From Talinum fruticosum (taxonomy: Eukaryota > Streptophyta > Magnoliopsida > Caryophyllales > Talinaceae): DNA of 64,000 nt. Under the pieces are notes generated by a model. The model was not told where the DNA came from. It did not search any database and saw only the letters and a program-made list of their open reading frames with translations. The stretch covers positions 3,444,501-3,508,500 of the forward strand of contig JAITYX010000025.1 in NCBI GenBank assembly GCA_021018815.1, in the 5' to 3' direction. Below are positions 10,989 to 22,255 of this stretch, in pieces (position 1 is the stretch's first letter; the number at the start of each line of letters is the position of its first letter). Position numbers and translations under genes: made by a program.

Positions 10989-12474
10989 TGAAGGTTTGCT
11001 CGGGGAGAGTCCGAGTCACCCTAGAGGGGGTGAATAGGGTGATAGAAAATTCTTTTAGAAAATTCGCACTTTTATGCAGAAATGTTGCAAAGACAGATTC
11101 TGAGTCTAAAGACGAGTCGAAAAGATTGGACTCGAAGTCGGTGAATCGAAGAAGCAAGAGCACTAAGGCTGTCTGAGCCTAGAATGAACTCGGAAAGTGA
11201 ACACAGAGATTTTACGTGGAAACCCTCCTGGGCGGAAAACCACGGCCCGTGTCAATCCAGGACACGAAGTCAAATCCACTATTTTGAGTCCACAAAATAC
11301 CGTGAACTTGATCGAACCCGAGTTGCTCCCTTGGACAACTCTATACAAGTTTTCCTAGACTCGAAATTCCCTTATCCGATCTAGTACTTCCTAGCTGAGA
11401 TAACCCTTACAGTTAGGGACAACTAAGCCGAGTTAACCCTTACGACTTAGTCAAGGGACCTTACAAAGAATGTAAGAAGTGTTTGTAACGAAGTACAAGA
11501 CCTTACAACTCGAAAGTAATGAATTACAGAGTGGGAGTTGTAAGTTGAAGATTGAGAGTAAATACAATGACTTCTATCAAGTAAGTGTATAGACAATATG
11601 TTCGGCAACCTTCAAGTCTTGTGAAGTGGCTTCCATTTATAGATGACCAGGCAGAGTAGCCGTTATCTTCATCTCGCGACCGAGAGTCCTCTCGTGACCG
11701 TTGTGAAAGGCTTTCCGAGTCACTCGTAAAGTATCCGTTGAAATATGGAAGTTGGACAACGGTTTAACTCTCTTGGAAGTCCCAAAACCATTGGTTGTGT
11801 CTTGAAAAGTGTGGTGAAAACCACCGTTAAGCTTGACGTTCCAGCTTTTCCGGATATGGAAGCGACAGTTTCGACACAATCTTCCGGGACTAAAGCGAGG
11901 AAGGTGAAAAGCCATATCTCGCTGGTGATTTGACGTTCGAAGCTTCGGCTACTTTTGTAGTTTGAAAAGATATCCTCGATTGAATAACCTACAAAAGTAA
12001 AACACCTTCGGTTCTCAAAGTATAGAGTACTTTGGTCCAAGGTTAGACACGAGATAATAAAATAATCATGATAATTAACCAACAGATTATCCGAGTCGGA
12101 GAAGAAATGGAATTTTCTGAGTCTAATATCCATGATACTCGGAATTCCAAATAGTAGAGATAGAAAAACTTGATATAGACTAAGCATGAAATGAACTACG
12201 AATGCCGATTCCGCAAACAATAGAGTAAATAGCCACAAGTTAGACTCGAGTGAGAGTGGACTCGGAATAAAGAACAAGTTTTCCGAGTTGCTAGCTGAAA
12301 AGCGGTTAAAAAGATATGTGAAGGCCGAATCGCATAGAAAAGATACTTTTTAACTCAAGTAAGTTTCTAAGACACAGAGAATGCCTTGGAATCAAAACTC
12401 TATATAAATGACATCGTTATACCGATTCCTTTTGCATGACTCGGAAAGATATAGAGCAGTTGTCCGAGTCTTCA
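10989..12474 (-). repeat. 5' LTR of the complete Copia
   Basis: Partner of 1776-3270. Transcription would start here on the minus strand. A TATA-like CTATAAATG lies at 11634-11642 (reverse complement). The plus-strand end ...GTCTTCA at 12474 is followed by GAGGT. Many differences from the other LTR are single-base gains or losses within CpG-containing motifs. Confidence 0.93.
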
Positions 12475-14250
12475 GAGGTCATCTATAATTATTAGAGTAT
12501 CTTAGATAAAGTTTTGTAAAACATTTCTCCCTCTTTCCCATGTGTTTTGATCCAAAAACTAACCATTGCGAATAGTCGACTCATCAAGGCACTTGGAATC
12601 TAGCCGTTGGAGAGCATTGCAACTCGAGTCTTGCATTTCTAGAGTGTTTCTTCTATAAATAATCCTTATTTTTCATTCATTTCATACTTTTCTCTCTCAT
12701 TCTCAAACACAATCACTCTCTATCAACCAACTCGGTTCTCACTTGAAGCTCACTCAAACTTCTATGTTCTACTATCTCAATCACATAAACTCAAATTTTT
12801 AAATCTATCTCTCTCTTAGTCTTTGCCTTACTCCTTTTGTTTTACTTCTCTACTTCTACTTCTACTTGTTTCATTTTCTTCTCTCTTTAAGTCACAAAAA
12901 TGGCAAAGAGAAACCAAGAGTTGAGGCGACTTCAACCACTAAGAAAAAGCCGAGATCTTCTTCTCGCCTTAAAATCAAAATCTCTAAGCCTAAGGCCCAT
13001 GAGAAGGAGTCCTAAAAATCAAATGTGGATCATCCCTCAAATTAGGAGAATCAAAATTCCCTTATGTCGCTCCACATTATTGACTAGACAACAAATTATT
13101 TTTATCCACCAAAATTTCGTAGGTTCACAAACTAAACTCCACAAAATTCTTTGATCTTCTTTGCTTTTGTGACTATGTCTATCCATACTTATAATTGAAT
13201 TTTATCAAAACCTCTCTTTAACTAATTCTACCCTTATCTCTTCCGTTCAAGGGAAAAAGATTGTTATTAATCTTTCCCTTCTTCATAAACTCTTTGACAT
13301 TGACTCACTTTTTCCGAACTGTAACACCCAAAAATTCTCTAGTGTCTGTTGACGATTTTTATTCCAGGTACTCCATACTAAAACCCAAATTTTGAAATAA
13401 CTTTTCTATCATCCAACTGAAGTCCGAACCCGGACTTCTTTGTTTCTTCTTGATGCGAACCATTTTTTCTTTCTGTCCTTAAAAAAGAACCCAAACAATG
13501 AGGTTCTCAAAGTGATTTATGATATCACGGGGGGTAAGACTTGGATCTCTTCCCCTTCAGCATTGAACAGATTGCTTTAGTTCCTTTAGATGCAAAGAAT
13601 CGTCCGCTCCCCTTTGGAGCTTTACTTTCCAAAGTTTTTTTCCTATTACAAGTCTAATCTTCCAACACTAAAATTTTTCATTCCCACTTGTTTCAATTGA
13701 AAGGAAAAGTTTATTGGTCTAGGATACTAGGAAATATCACCTGGGTCTGGACTAACTCCTCCGAGATTGCTCAGTCCCCCTCCTCATACTCCTCTCTTGC
13801 TCACACCTAGTCCTTATGAGTCGGGATTTCAGCTCAAAACTTTGAGCAACTAACTTTTCACTTCTCCTCCTAAGCCAAAGAATTTAAAGAAACTCGGCTA
13901 GCTTTCGAGCTTCATTCCTATGCTTCTCCATATGTAATCCACTTATCAAAAGCAGATTGATTAAAGTAAAACTCTTATTGATGAGCTGAAAGACATACTA
14001 AAGGGAGATGAAATTACCTTTAAGTAACCTCCGCTACACTAGAGACGGTAAGAACAAAAAGTATTTGAAGAGGAGTCCTCGGAGGAAGAAGAAGAAGATT
14101 CCTCTCATGAATCTTCCGAACAAGAAGTCGATACATCCGAGTAACAACATCAACAACTTTCGTCAAAGCCTATTCAACTACTTCGGACTAAGGGCTCAAA
14201 TGTCAAACAAAATCAATGGCAACATCGGATTGTTCGTCGAAACGAACTAA
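12475..14250 (+). pseudogene. Third-ORF region of the older Copia, with leader
   Basis: This resumes the older plus-strand Copia after the nested insertion. 12480-12899 is a noncoding leader with a TATA box at about 12652 and long pyrimidine-rich runs. An ATG at 12900 opens 84 codons (MAKRNQELRRLQPLRKSRD, strongly basic), ending at 13154. From 13160 to 14000 coding-like fragments continue in mixed frames (for example NNEVLKVIYDITGGKTW near 13495). Around 14060-14145 one frame reads a very acidic Glu/Ser tail. Position and composition match the third ORF at 3690-5301: basic N-terminus, acidic C-terminus, between pol and the polypurine tract. It is heavily mutated and of unknown function. Confidence 0.5.
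12650..12660 (+). promoter_or_regulatory. Possible internal TATA box of the older Copia
   Basis: TTCTATAAATA lies about 245 bp upstream of the ATG at 12900, after pol and before the third ORF, with a pyrimidine-rich leader between. It corresponds in place and spacing to the minus-strand TATA at 5550-5560 of the nested element. Confidence 0.4.
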
Positions 14251-14706
14251 AACTTCATAGAAAGCCTCTTCATCTCAACCTCCTCCCTCTTAATGTTAAT
14301 TTGTTTTTTATTTATTGTCCAACATTCTTTTTAATCTCGTTATTTATTTTGATGAAATGCATTGAAGGAGAAAAATGTGTTTATTTTTGGTGAACTTAGG
14401 AGGAGTTCACTAGTTTAGGGGAGCTACCTATAATTTGTTTTTTGTGTATATATATGTTCCTTATTGAATGAAATTCTAATTTGCTCCGATATACAATTTA
14501 TATTATTTCTCCGATATTTCTACTTATCTTTAGTTCATTGTTACTTAGATTTATGAATATGTTGCTTTGATACTCGAGACTTATTTACATTTTGTTCCGA
14601 TACTCGGAATTGTCCTTATTTTGCGATGGTATTCAAATTTAACTTTGATCTATACTACTTGATGAATTTATCTAAGTTGTTAATTTAGAATGAGTATCTT
14701 TCATTC
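14251..14706 (+). other. AT-rich 3' untranslated part of the older Copia
   Basis: Lies between the third-ORF remnant and the polypurine tract. AT-rich and without coding signal. No repeat stands out. Confidence 0.5.
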
Positions 14707-14719
14707 AAAAGGGGGAGAT
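14707..14719 (+). other. Polypurine tract of the older Copia
   Basis: AAAAGGGGGAGAT immediately precedes TGGAGACTCAAG, the start of the LTR. It is nearly the same as the tract of the complete element (AAAAGGGGAGAT), which links the two as relatives. Confidence 0.85.
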
Positions 14720-15634
14720 TGGAGACTCAAGTATGCCTAACCGATTCCTTAATTGATTTTAAGTTAAAGTCATTCATCTAAACTCGGGACTAATTAAGAT
14801 GTATCCTAAAGAAAATTCACAAGATGAAGTTAACTATTAGATGACTAACCTAAGACTTTGTACTTAGAAGTTCCTCTCTTAAAAATTATAAGGGCTCAGT
14901 GCTACTTTACAAAGTAGAAGCTAACATAGTCACTAAAATTGAGCCTTATTGAGCTATTTAGTTCTAGAAACCGACCAACTCAATATGACTCAAACGGTAA
15001 GTTTGCTGAAATATTTTTACATTTATAACTTCTCTTTTAAACTGACATGCTTCATAAATCTAGCTAGAATTACTCGTCTTAGTTGTATTTTTGCTAGATT
15101 TATTACGAAGAATCTAATTAAGTTGGCAAACACTCGAAATATGTTTAAATAACTCTTTGAACTCATCTTTACTAAGTTTCTTATTTGAGTAAGACATATC
15201 TAGAATTTGAACAAATTGAATATTAGACTTGAAAATTTTTAAATTAATATATTAAGGAAATTAATTCTTAAAATGATTTACTTAGACTTCACAAAGTATT
15301 TTTATATTTTGAGTACAATTCTATAATTTGTTTTTATAGGTTTTATAAAGCAGATTAATTAGTAAGAAAAGCAAAAATAATGGCTTCTTTCTTGTTGGAT
15401 GACTTTAGACAGAAAAGTCAAAAATCACGAGTAGACTCAAACTTAGTTTACAAGCTTGTTTGTTGTCATTCTTTCTTGTATCCGAGTCGATATTTCTTAT
15501 ATCCGAGTTACTTGTAGACTTAGTTTCTGTTTCTTAGTTGTTACCTTAGTTCTAGAATTTTAAATTTCCGCAAGTTTCTTTCATCACCTTGTTCACCCCC
15601 TTTGCATTGATTATCCTTTCCAAGTGAACTTTCA
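14720..15634 (+). repeat. 3' LTR of the older Copia
   Basis: Starts TGGAGACTC right after the polypurine tract and, on the best reading, ends ...GAACTTTCA at 15634 (about 915 bp). It is AT-rich, and the last part has the C-rich 'TTCACCCCC' run often seen near plant Copia LTR ends. The 5' LTR is outside the window, so the end point is set by the CA terminus and by the change to Gypsy-like DNA. Confidence 0.7.
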
Positions 15635-16244
15635 GTAGTGGCTCTTGAACATGGAGCACTCTCACAACAAGTATCTCTATTTGGTCTATCCGTGGATCAA
15701 AGTAAGGCTTAGGGGTTTCTTGCTTGTGTTCTGGTTTAACCTTTTCTTATTCCCTTTTGGCTTGCCATTTCTCTCTAATTTCTTGAGTATAAGGTCTAGG
15801 GTTTTAGTTATGGATTCGATCCTCTTATCCTAGGCACCGACCTATCTTCCATTTTCTTGGTAAGCTATTTAATCAAGGTCGCCACTTGGCCTTGCTCCGG
15901 ATCTTCGGACATTTTAGGAGAGTTAGGCACTAAACTATTTGTGGGTTACGTGTTGGTGTCGAGGTAGACTCCTTACTCCCTAATTTCTCTAGCCGCTTTA
16001 CGCAAGGATTCCAACGATACCCGTTTCTAGTAAGCTTCCTATCCTGTGTTCTAAAGAGGCAAGTGCTTAGGACTAGCTCTCTCTTTTGAGAGTTTTGGGA
16101 TAATTAGGGCTTAAGCACTATCCTCAAGGACATGCAATTAATCCTAGGAGGAAATGATATGCTCATTTTTTATGCATAGAAAGTGCAAAAACAAGAGACT
16201 GGGCCACCTAGGGAGGAAAAATAAAAAATAGACTCATATGGAAT
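15635..16244 (-). pseudogene. Leader and start of gag, minus-strand Tat-like Gypsy
   Basis: Lies directly inside (left of) the minus-strand LTR at 16245. Read leftward it is leader-like until an ATG at 15912, which opens a short reading MSEDPEQGQVATLIK, then (past a stop) LTKKMEDRSVPR. This resembles the charged, coiled N-terminal gag segment of the plus-strand Tat element (MDPNPKRYIN...). The rest of that element is cut off by the Copia LTR ending at 15634. The gag call is weak. Confidence 0.35.
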
Positions 16245-17950
16245 TGTACGAACCATGACCGAGCAGTCTCGGGCTGAGCTTTCCCAAGTTACCTTGGCGT
16301 AAGGGTTTTTGAAAAGATAGGAAAGGAATTTAGGGATTTGAAAGATGAATTTTTAGAAAGTGGGGATTGATCTCTTATTAAGAGTTATGAATTTTATTAA
16401 GTCAAATTAAAGGATTAAATCAAATTGAATTGATTGGCATTTTATTAACTCGTTTTATTTTATAAATTATTTTAAAAAATTCTCGGGATATTATCTCCTA
16501 ATTAAAGAAAAAAAGATTAGAAATTAGGGTTTTGCCATGAGGCTTTAGAGACAGAGCAATGTGAAAACATTGGTGCAGTACCCAAGCCTTGGTCGTTGAC
16601 CACCCGAGTGCAGGCGGCGGCTTACACTCGGGGTCACAGGCGCTGCCAAGGGCCTGGGCTGAGATAGTCAGCCTTGGCCTCCGGCTTGGCGGACAGATCC
16701 GAGATCTCTTTTTTACCCTACAATCGGAAAATAACCGAGATGCGTTTGTAATAAGCACAAAGCAAAAAAGGAGTTGCAAGTCGGTTTTGGGAGAAAAACT
16801 AACAAAAAACAAAATAAAAATTTACTCCGCTAATCTTAGTATGGGAAAATTAAGACTGAAAAAGGCTAAAAGTGACTCTATCGGTCTTTAAACCGAGAAT
16901 CGGATTCGCAGGCGAGGGTACGAAATGTAAGGAAACCTTCCATTACTGCCCGTCCGAAGACGACCATTACTAGTTTGAGTAGTATACTAATAGAACGTGC
17001 TAAACACAAACATACAACATCCTAAGTGAAAATAATAAGCAACCAAACATAATTAAAGGAAAGCGATATAGAAAATAGTAAACAAAGCGGTAAAGAAAGT
17101 AAAAGCGAAAAGGAAAAGAAAAGTAGAAAACTAAAAGATTACATCGAGCGAGGAGGAATTAAAAGTGATTACATCTCTTCCATCCACAATACGGAAAGCG
17201 ATAAATAGAATATAATTTAAAGAAGCTGTTTGAAGGTCGAATGATTACCCTCAAGTTGTCCCATCTTGTTGATCTACATTTCTATACTCGGATCTATTGA
17301 TGCGATAGCGACAAATCAAAGAAAGGAGGGCTCTTTTATGAGTTTTGAAAAGGTGAGTTTATGAAGATAGAGAAAGATCGACTGAATGAATGCCCGGATA
17401 TCGGAATAACTGAATATTCTTTAGCTCTTTGCAAGAATTCAACGAGTGAATTGTAAAAGAGAACGTATTTGAAGATGCTTTTGAGCAGAGTAAAGTTTTA
17501 AGAATAGGTATTTTGGCTCGGTTCAGCAGCGTAGTGCTAAGGAAATAAGCCAGTATAGGAATGAGAGCTAAGGCTCTCTATTTATAGGGAGAGACCTAGG
17601 TCATAAATGACCTTCGGTTGCTCTCGGCCAGCCAGTCCAAACAGACTAAAAATAAACCGGGCCATAATATCTTGAGATTGAACCGGATAAAGCACGGATA
17701 AAGCTGGATAGAACCCGGTTCACGGGCGCCGACCACCTGGGTGTGCCTAGGGTTTCGTGCCCTATCGTGTTTCCAAGCAAAACGCAGTGTTTCACTTAAT
17801 ATCCGGGGTTGCGGGCGCTAACCACGAAGTCATTTTAAGGGGAAAAGCTGCTAGTCTCATGTAGACTGTTTTATGGAGCTTAAACGCAACACTTTGAGTC
17901 CTAGCCTATCGAGTGGACTGAGGTTGAGTTGAATGTGGTTTCCTTGGTTA
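16245..17950 (-). repeat. Minus-strand Tat-type LTR
   Basis: The reverse complement matches the plus-strand LTR at 33871-35854 across the promoter, R and U5 parts. Shared are the TATA box CTATAAATAG (17577-17587, minus), the CCTAGGTCA palindrome beside it, the 'CGGGCAG-AATGG' block (16940-16960), and the LTR end, here TGTACGAACC at 16245 where other copies have TGTAGGAACC. The 5' end is not clean: homology fades at about 17950 where GC-rich DNA takes over. Confidence 0.7.
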
Positions 17951-18558
17951 GGGTTTCTTTGGTGCAAGACCGAAGGAGAAGAGGAAGGTGAGATGGAGAT
18001 GGACTTTGATTGCTTTGGTTACTTGAACCCCATGCGGTGGTAGTGCAAAAAGAGGAAGGAGAGAGAGCTTAGGGTTTCGGGATGGTGAAGGGTCAAGAGA
18101 GGGAGAGAGGTTTGAGTGCAAATGGAGTTACGTTCGTGTAGGGAGATCGAAGAGAGGAGAAGGGTAGCAGCGTGGGATGGGCATGAGGCATGCTAGGGTT
18201 TCGATTTGGTTGGAACTCAAAGATAGTAGTAGCGAGAGAGGAGATGAGAGGTTGAGGTGTCTTCGGTTTCGGGTGTGGTGCTGCGAGGGAGCGAGGAAGA
18301 AGGAGAGGAAGATGAAGGCGTAAGGAGAAAGAGGAGAGGTTGGTAGCAAGTTTTTGGTGGTTAGGGAGCCAAGTGGGAGAAGAGGTGATTTAGGGTTTTT
18401 GATGAAGAGGGGTTCTAAGTAGGGAAGTGGAAGTGGGCCTAAAGGGATGGGTTTCGAGTATCGGGATCGAGGGAAGAGAAAAGCACACGGTTTTGGGCTC
18501 TATTCGAACCAAATGCAAATGGATGATCCAATTCGCCAACTTTGAGTTTTTTTTTATT
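17951..18558. other. Unassigned stretch between two head-to-head LTR pieces
   Basis: Purine-rich on the plus strand (GAGAGGAGA-type runs), then an A/T-rich part after 18540. On the minus strand it resembles a pyrimidine-rich leader. I find no reliable ORF or known domain. It separates a minus-strand LTR from a plus-strand LTR end. Confidence 0.4.
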
Positions 18559-19013
18559 GTTTTTCGACTTTTTAAACACTTCTTACAAAATTAAATTAAA
18601 TTAAATTAAAATTCTTAATATTAAAATTCTTAATTTAATAATTATTACGAAGAAAATAAGATGTAAATTGGTATAAAAGATAACATAATTTTAAGTTCAA
18701 CAACCTCCCTCCGGAGTCTTCCCGATGCACCGGGGCACAAACACCTTCTAGTGGGGCGGAACGGAAGGGTTTTCTCTATGTTTCGTACCCTCACCCTCGA
18801 ATTCGATTCTTGATTCAAAGACCGATGAAGTCATTTTAGCCTCTTTTAGTCTTAGTTTTATCATACTAAGATTGGAAGAGAAAATTTTGTTTTTGTTAGT
18901 TTTTCTTTACTAAAAACTAACTAGCGACTCCATTTTATGTTTTATTTTATTCAAATCGCATCCCAGTTGCTTTCGATTTGCGGGATAAAAAAATTAAGGT
19001 TCCGGATCCCTAC
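18559..19013 (+). repeat. Partial 5' LTR (U5 side) of the plus-strand Tat element
   Basis: Matches the U5 half of the LTR at 33871-35854. Landmarks are GGGGCGGAACGGAAGGG near 18754, TCGTACCCTCACCCTCGAATTC near 18783, the 'GACCGATGAAGTCATTTTAGCCTCTTTTAGTCTTAG' counterpart near 18821 and the 'AACTAGCGACTCC' block. It ends GATCCCTACA at about 19013, matching the CTACA terminus of this family. The promoter half is missing or replaced. Confidence 0.6.
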
Positions 19014-19083
19014 ATACATATTTCACAAAAACAAGCCCTTCTCTTATTGTCTATTCTTTTTATTCTTTTACATTCTCACTTTC

Positions 19084-19300
19084 CATTTGCATTAGCCAAA
19101 CAAAATCATCTCATATTAGGTGAGCTCATTTACATTAGCCAAATAAAATCATCTCATATTAGGTGAGTTCATTTGCATTAGTCAAATAAAATTATTTCAT
19201 ATAAGGCCAGGCCATTTGCATTAGCCAAATAAAATCATCTCATATTAGGTGAATCCATTTGCATTAGCCAAATAAAATCATTTCATATTAAGATAGGTGA
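19084..19300 (+). repeat. Five tandem 43-bp repeats in the Tat leader
   Basis: Units begin at 19084, 19127, 19170, 19213 and 19256, exactly 43 bp apart. Each starts CATTTGCATTAGCCAAAT (or close) and includes ATCATCTCATATTAGG. Copy 3 is the most diverged (AGTC, ATTATTTCATATAAGG). It sits just downstream of the LTR in the untranslated leader. Confidence 0.95.
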
Positions 19301-19761
19301 GTCTGTCCTTCTCATTTTGCATTTAGTCCAGAATTCATCTCAAATAAGGAAATGCATTATCATATAGGAAGCATCGTTTCTTTAAGGATCATACATTTAT
19401 TAGATTATCATCTCAACTAAGTTATTCATCATATCATTATCGCATTCTTTATGTGCATCTAAATAAAAGCATCCTTAGTTCCTTCGGGTCTTGTGCTTAA
19501 GTCCCTTCCTCCCAAAAGTGATATTCTCTCACATGGTCCTAGACCTCATCCTTTGAGCTGCGAGAATAGGGAAGTCTACGACAACCGAGTATCGTCGTAA
19601 TTTGAGCTTTAAAAGATTAGAACGTCTCACCAAGGAGTCCGGCACATCTTATTTTCTTTCTACTCCATGGTCTACATTGGTGTGACAAGCTTCGGTGCAT
19701 ACTACACCGTCACGATCTACTCCTTGTTTTAAGACGAGTACCTAAAAAGAGTTCCCTTCCA
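19301..19761 (+). other. Untranslated leader of the Tat element
   Basis: AT-rich at first, then mixed. It contains no ORF of note and leads to the gag ATG at 19762. Confidence 0.6.
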
Positions 19762-20990
19762 ATGGATCCCAATCCAAAGCGATATATTAACCTCGATCTA
19801 CTTTATGAGAATATAGCTAGGGTGAAAACCAAATTGAGTGATCAAGACGAACATATATCATCTATATTGAGGGATCTTAAGACTATCATAAGAGCTATTG
19901 AGGCTAGTAAAAGAGATGAGGAAATGGAGCATTTGAAAAGGGAAGAGGCCGAAGATGCTTGAACGTTTGAGAAGAGAAATGACCTTGGTTCCGCCGCCAC
20001 CACTATTCTGTCTCCTCGCGGCAATCCTAAATGTGAATCCCCTAAACCCGAATCCAAATCTCAATCCGATTCACGTGTAGATAAGATAGAATGAATTTTA
20101 AGGGAGTCACCATGTTCACTAATCATTACTTCGATCATAAGGGATTCACTTCAATCCCTAAAGGTCAACTACCTTCTAAGTTTACCATGCCCGATATTAT
20201 GTTCAAAGGTTTCGAGAATCCCCATCATCATGTACGCAACTTCTTGGGAGCAATGACTCTTAAGAACATTCCTGAAGGCACTTACCACATCATCTTCCCC
20301 TGGACATTTGATACCGATGTAACGAAGTGGTACATCTGCGGTTCATCCATGCCAGGTTGCCAATTGAACATATCCGTGCAAGGAGTTCCTCCATCAATAC
20401 TCCTATAACTCGATTTACCTGTTACCCTTAGAGACTTGGAATTAATCAAGCAAGGAGGAGAGTTTCACGGATTTCCTTACCGGATGGAGAGCAAAGGCAG
20501 CCCATATGCTTGATCAACCCATCAAGAAGGACCAAGTTCGAATTATTGTAAAAAACCTTCAGCTCAATTACAATCAACACCCACAAATTTTTGCCCATGA
20601 TGAACTTGTCAACCCTTAGAGATGCTGGTTTGCTTGATAGAAGAAGAGTTGTCTACCGTGACCACATAAGTCGCAACCGGGTGTAGAGGTAATTATCATT
20701 CCAAAGATAAGAAAAGCTCCAATACTAGCAATGCTACCAAAGGTGCAGATGTCAATGCCTTCAATAGGTATAGTGACTACACTCCTATTGATACAACTTA
20801 TATGAAGGCTCTTGATCATCTATTGGAAAAAGGGAAGATAGAATTGCCACCTATTAGAGGAGAATCGAAACCGCGAAATAATCCAAAAATTGGGACACGA
20901 AATAATTTTACAAATACCATCGTGCACGAGGACATGATATCGAACAGATGTTGGACATTCAAGAACAAACTAGAAAGCATGTTTTGAAAT
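19762..20990 (+). pseudogene. Tat gag remnant
   Basis: The ATG at 19762 opens MDPNPKRYINLDLLYENIAR and a charged helical segment (KTKLSDQDEHISSILRDLKT) ending at 19962. After a shift, 20091-20408 reads the capsid-type part: KFTMPDIMFKGFENPHHHVR, NFLGAMTLKNIPEGTYHIIF and FDTDVTKWY. This matches the retrotransposon gag domain pattern (P-F-G--P--H---F). Further gag-like pieces follow to about 20990 (DLPVTLRDLELIKQGGEESF; ALDHLLEKGKIELPPIRGES). Several stops interrupt it. It forms the element's particle and binds its RNA. Confidence 0.8.
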
Positions 20991-20999
20991 GGCCAACTA

Positions 21000-22255
21000 C
21001 CCTTGCCTAAGGCTGCCCAGAAACCAAGCAACAATAAAAACTCCTTTAGCGGCACCTCGGCCATTTTCACCGAACCCATTCCAGGTCGGTGGGATCCGTC
21101 TATTTTTATCCAAGATGTTAACAAGTCGAAAGCACTTCATAGTTTACCTTTGCTAGATCCAGAAGTCCAGGGGTTGTGGGTAAGTGATGAAGAAGATGTC
21201 TATGAAATAAGAAGCGATAGTGACAACAATAGTGACGACTTTTGGGGCACACCACCCTTAGAAGAAGAAGACTTTTGGGGAGACACTAAGAGTCTTGCAA
21301 TTCAATTTCTTACTAGATCCAAATGGCACAATGCACCCTTGGGACCACAACAGACTTAGGAAGCCCCAAAAGAGCACTGAAGCTACAAAGGAAGAAGACC
21401 TAATACTTAAGCAACTCCAGAATTTAAAAGCCGATATCTTAATTTGGGAATTAATATCTGCTTCCTAGAAACATAGACAAGCCTTGATTGATGCACTTAG
21501 CAAGATCGAAGTTTCTCCCGAAACTACGCTAGAGGAAGTAGTAAGATTGGTTAATAGTGGGGATGGAACCATCGCCTTTCATCAAAAGGATCTCCCGGAA
21601 GAAGGTATTACACACAACAATGCCCTTTATCCAACTATAACTTGCATCAACAAGTTTGTTCCCTTAACCTTGGTAGACAATGGATCGGGAGTGAACATGT
21701 GTCCCTAGAGAACTACTAAAAGGTTAGCAAATAGGGAGCAATAACTCTCTAAATAGATTGTCTATCTTTGACCATATGATACTTATAAAAGAACAATCTT
21801 GGGAACAGTGACCTTGCCAATCTATATAGGGCCAGTGGAGAGGAACATCAAAGTCCAAGTCTTAGATATCCTAACTACTTTCAATTTACTTCTAGGACGC
21901 CCTTGGTTACATGATCATCGAACATTGCCCTCTACATTGCATCGAAGGTCAAAATGATCATTAAAAGTTAAGTCGGAACTATCAACGGGGATAATCTTTG
22001 TGCTACTATCACTTCCAAAGAATCAGTAGTGGAGATCGAGTATGATGCCAATGATGAAGAACTCTACGGATTTGAAACCATCGTTGCCTTAGAAAGGGAT
22101 AACGCACCTTTTACCTTTAACCCTTATGGCAACCCTAGTGTCCACTCGATGCTTAGGAAGAAGGGGTATTTTCTTGGTCTTTTGCGAGCCGAAGGGCATA
22201 CCACCCTATTTTTCCACCCCTTGAACCCACTAATAACTACACCTTTGGACTAGGC
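21000..22255 (+). pseudogene. Gag-Pol linker and aspartic protease remnant
   Basis: 21003-21356 encodes an acidic linker (LWVSDEEDVYEIRSDSDNN). 21484-21708 holds the protease start: ALYPTITCINKFVPLTLVDNGSGVNMCP, in which the usual Asp-x-Gly box appears as VDNGSGVN. The rest, with the flap and 'LLLGRPWLHDH' region, is near 21880-21920 in a shifted frame. 22029-22253 continues with FETIVALERDNAPFTFNPYG. Stops separate the parts. Confidence 0.7.

Larger units (their letters stand above)
1776..12474 (-). mobile_element. Complete SIRE/Maximus-type Ty1/Copia retrotransposon
   Basis: A full-length element of 10,699 bp on the minus strand. Its 3' LTR is 1776-3270 and its 5' LTR 10989-12474 (1495 and 1486 bp). 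On the plus strand the LTRs start TGAAGG and end CTTCA. The direct repeat GAGGT flanks it at 1771-1775 and 12475-12479. Reading leftward from the 5' LTR come a primer site matching initiator-Met tRNA, gag with a zinc knuckle, protease, integrase, RT with YVDD, RNase H, a third ORF, and a polypurine tract at the 3' LTR. Long LTRs, the Copia domain order and an extra ORF after pol are typical of the SIRE/Maximus lineage (established knowledge). The coding frames are broken by many small indels. It lies inside an older plus-strand Copia. The lineage is an inference from architecture. Confidence 0.93.

Noticed and set aside
15645..15833. Plus-strand 62-codon ORF after the Copia LTR
   Set aside because: Hydrophobic reading of T-rich DNA. 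The opposite strand fits the leader of a Tat element better.
18128..18349. Minus-strand Ser/Leu/Pro-rich ORF as a secreted peptide
   Set aside because: Low-complexity translation of a purine-rich strand between LTR pieces. The apparent hydrophobic run is compositional.
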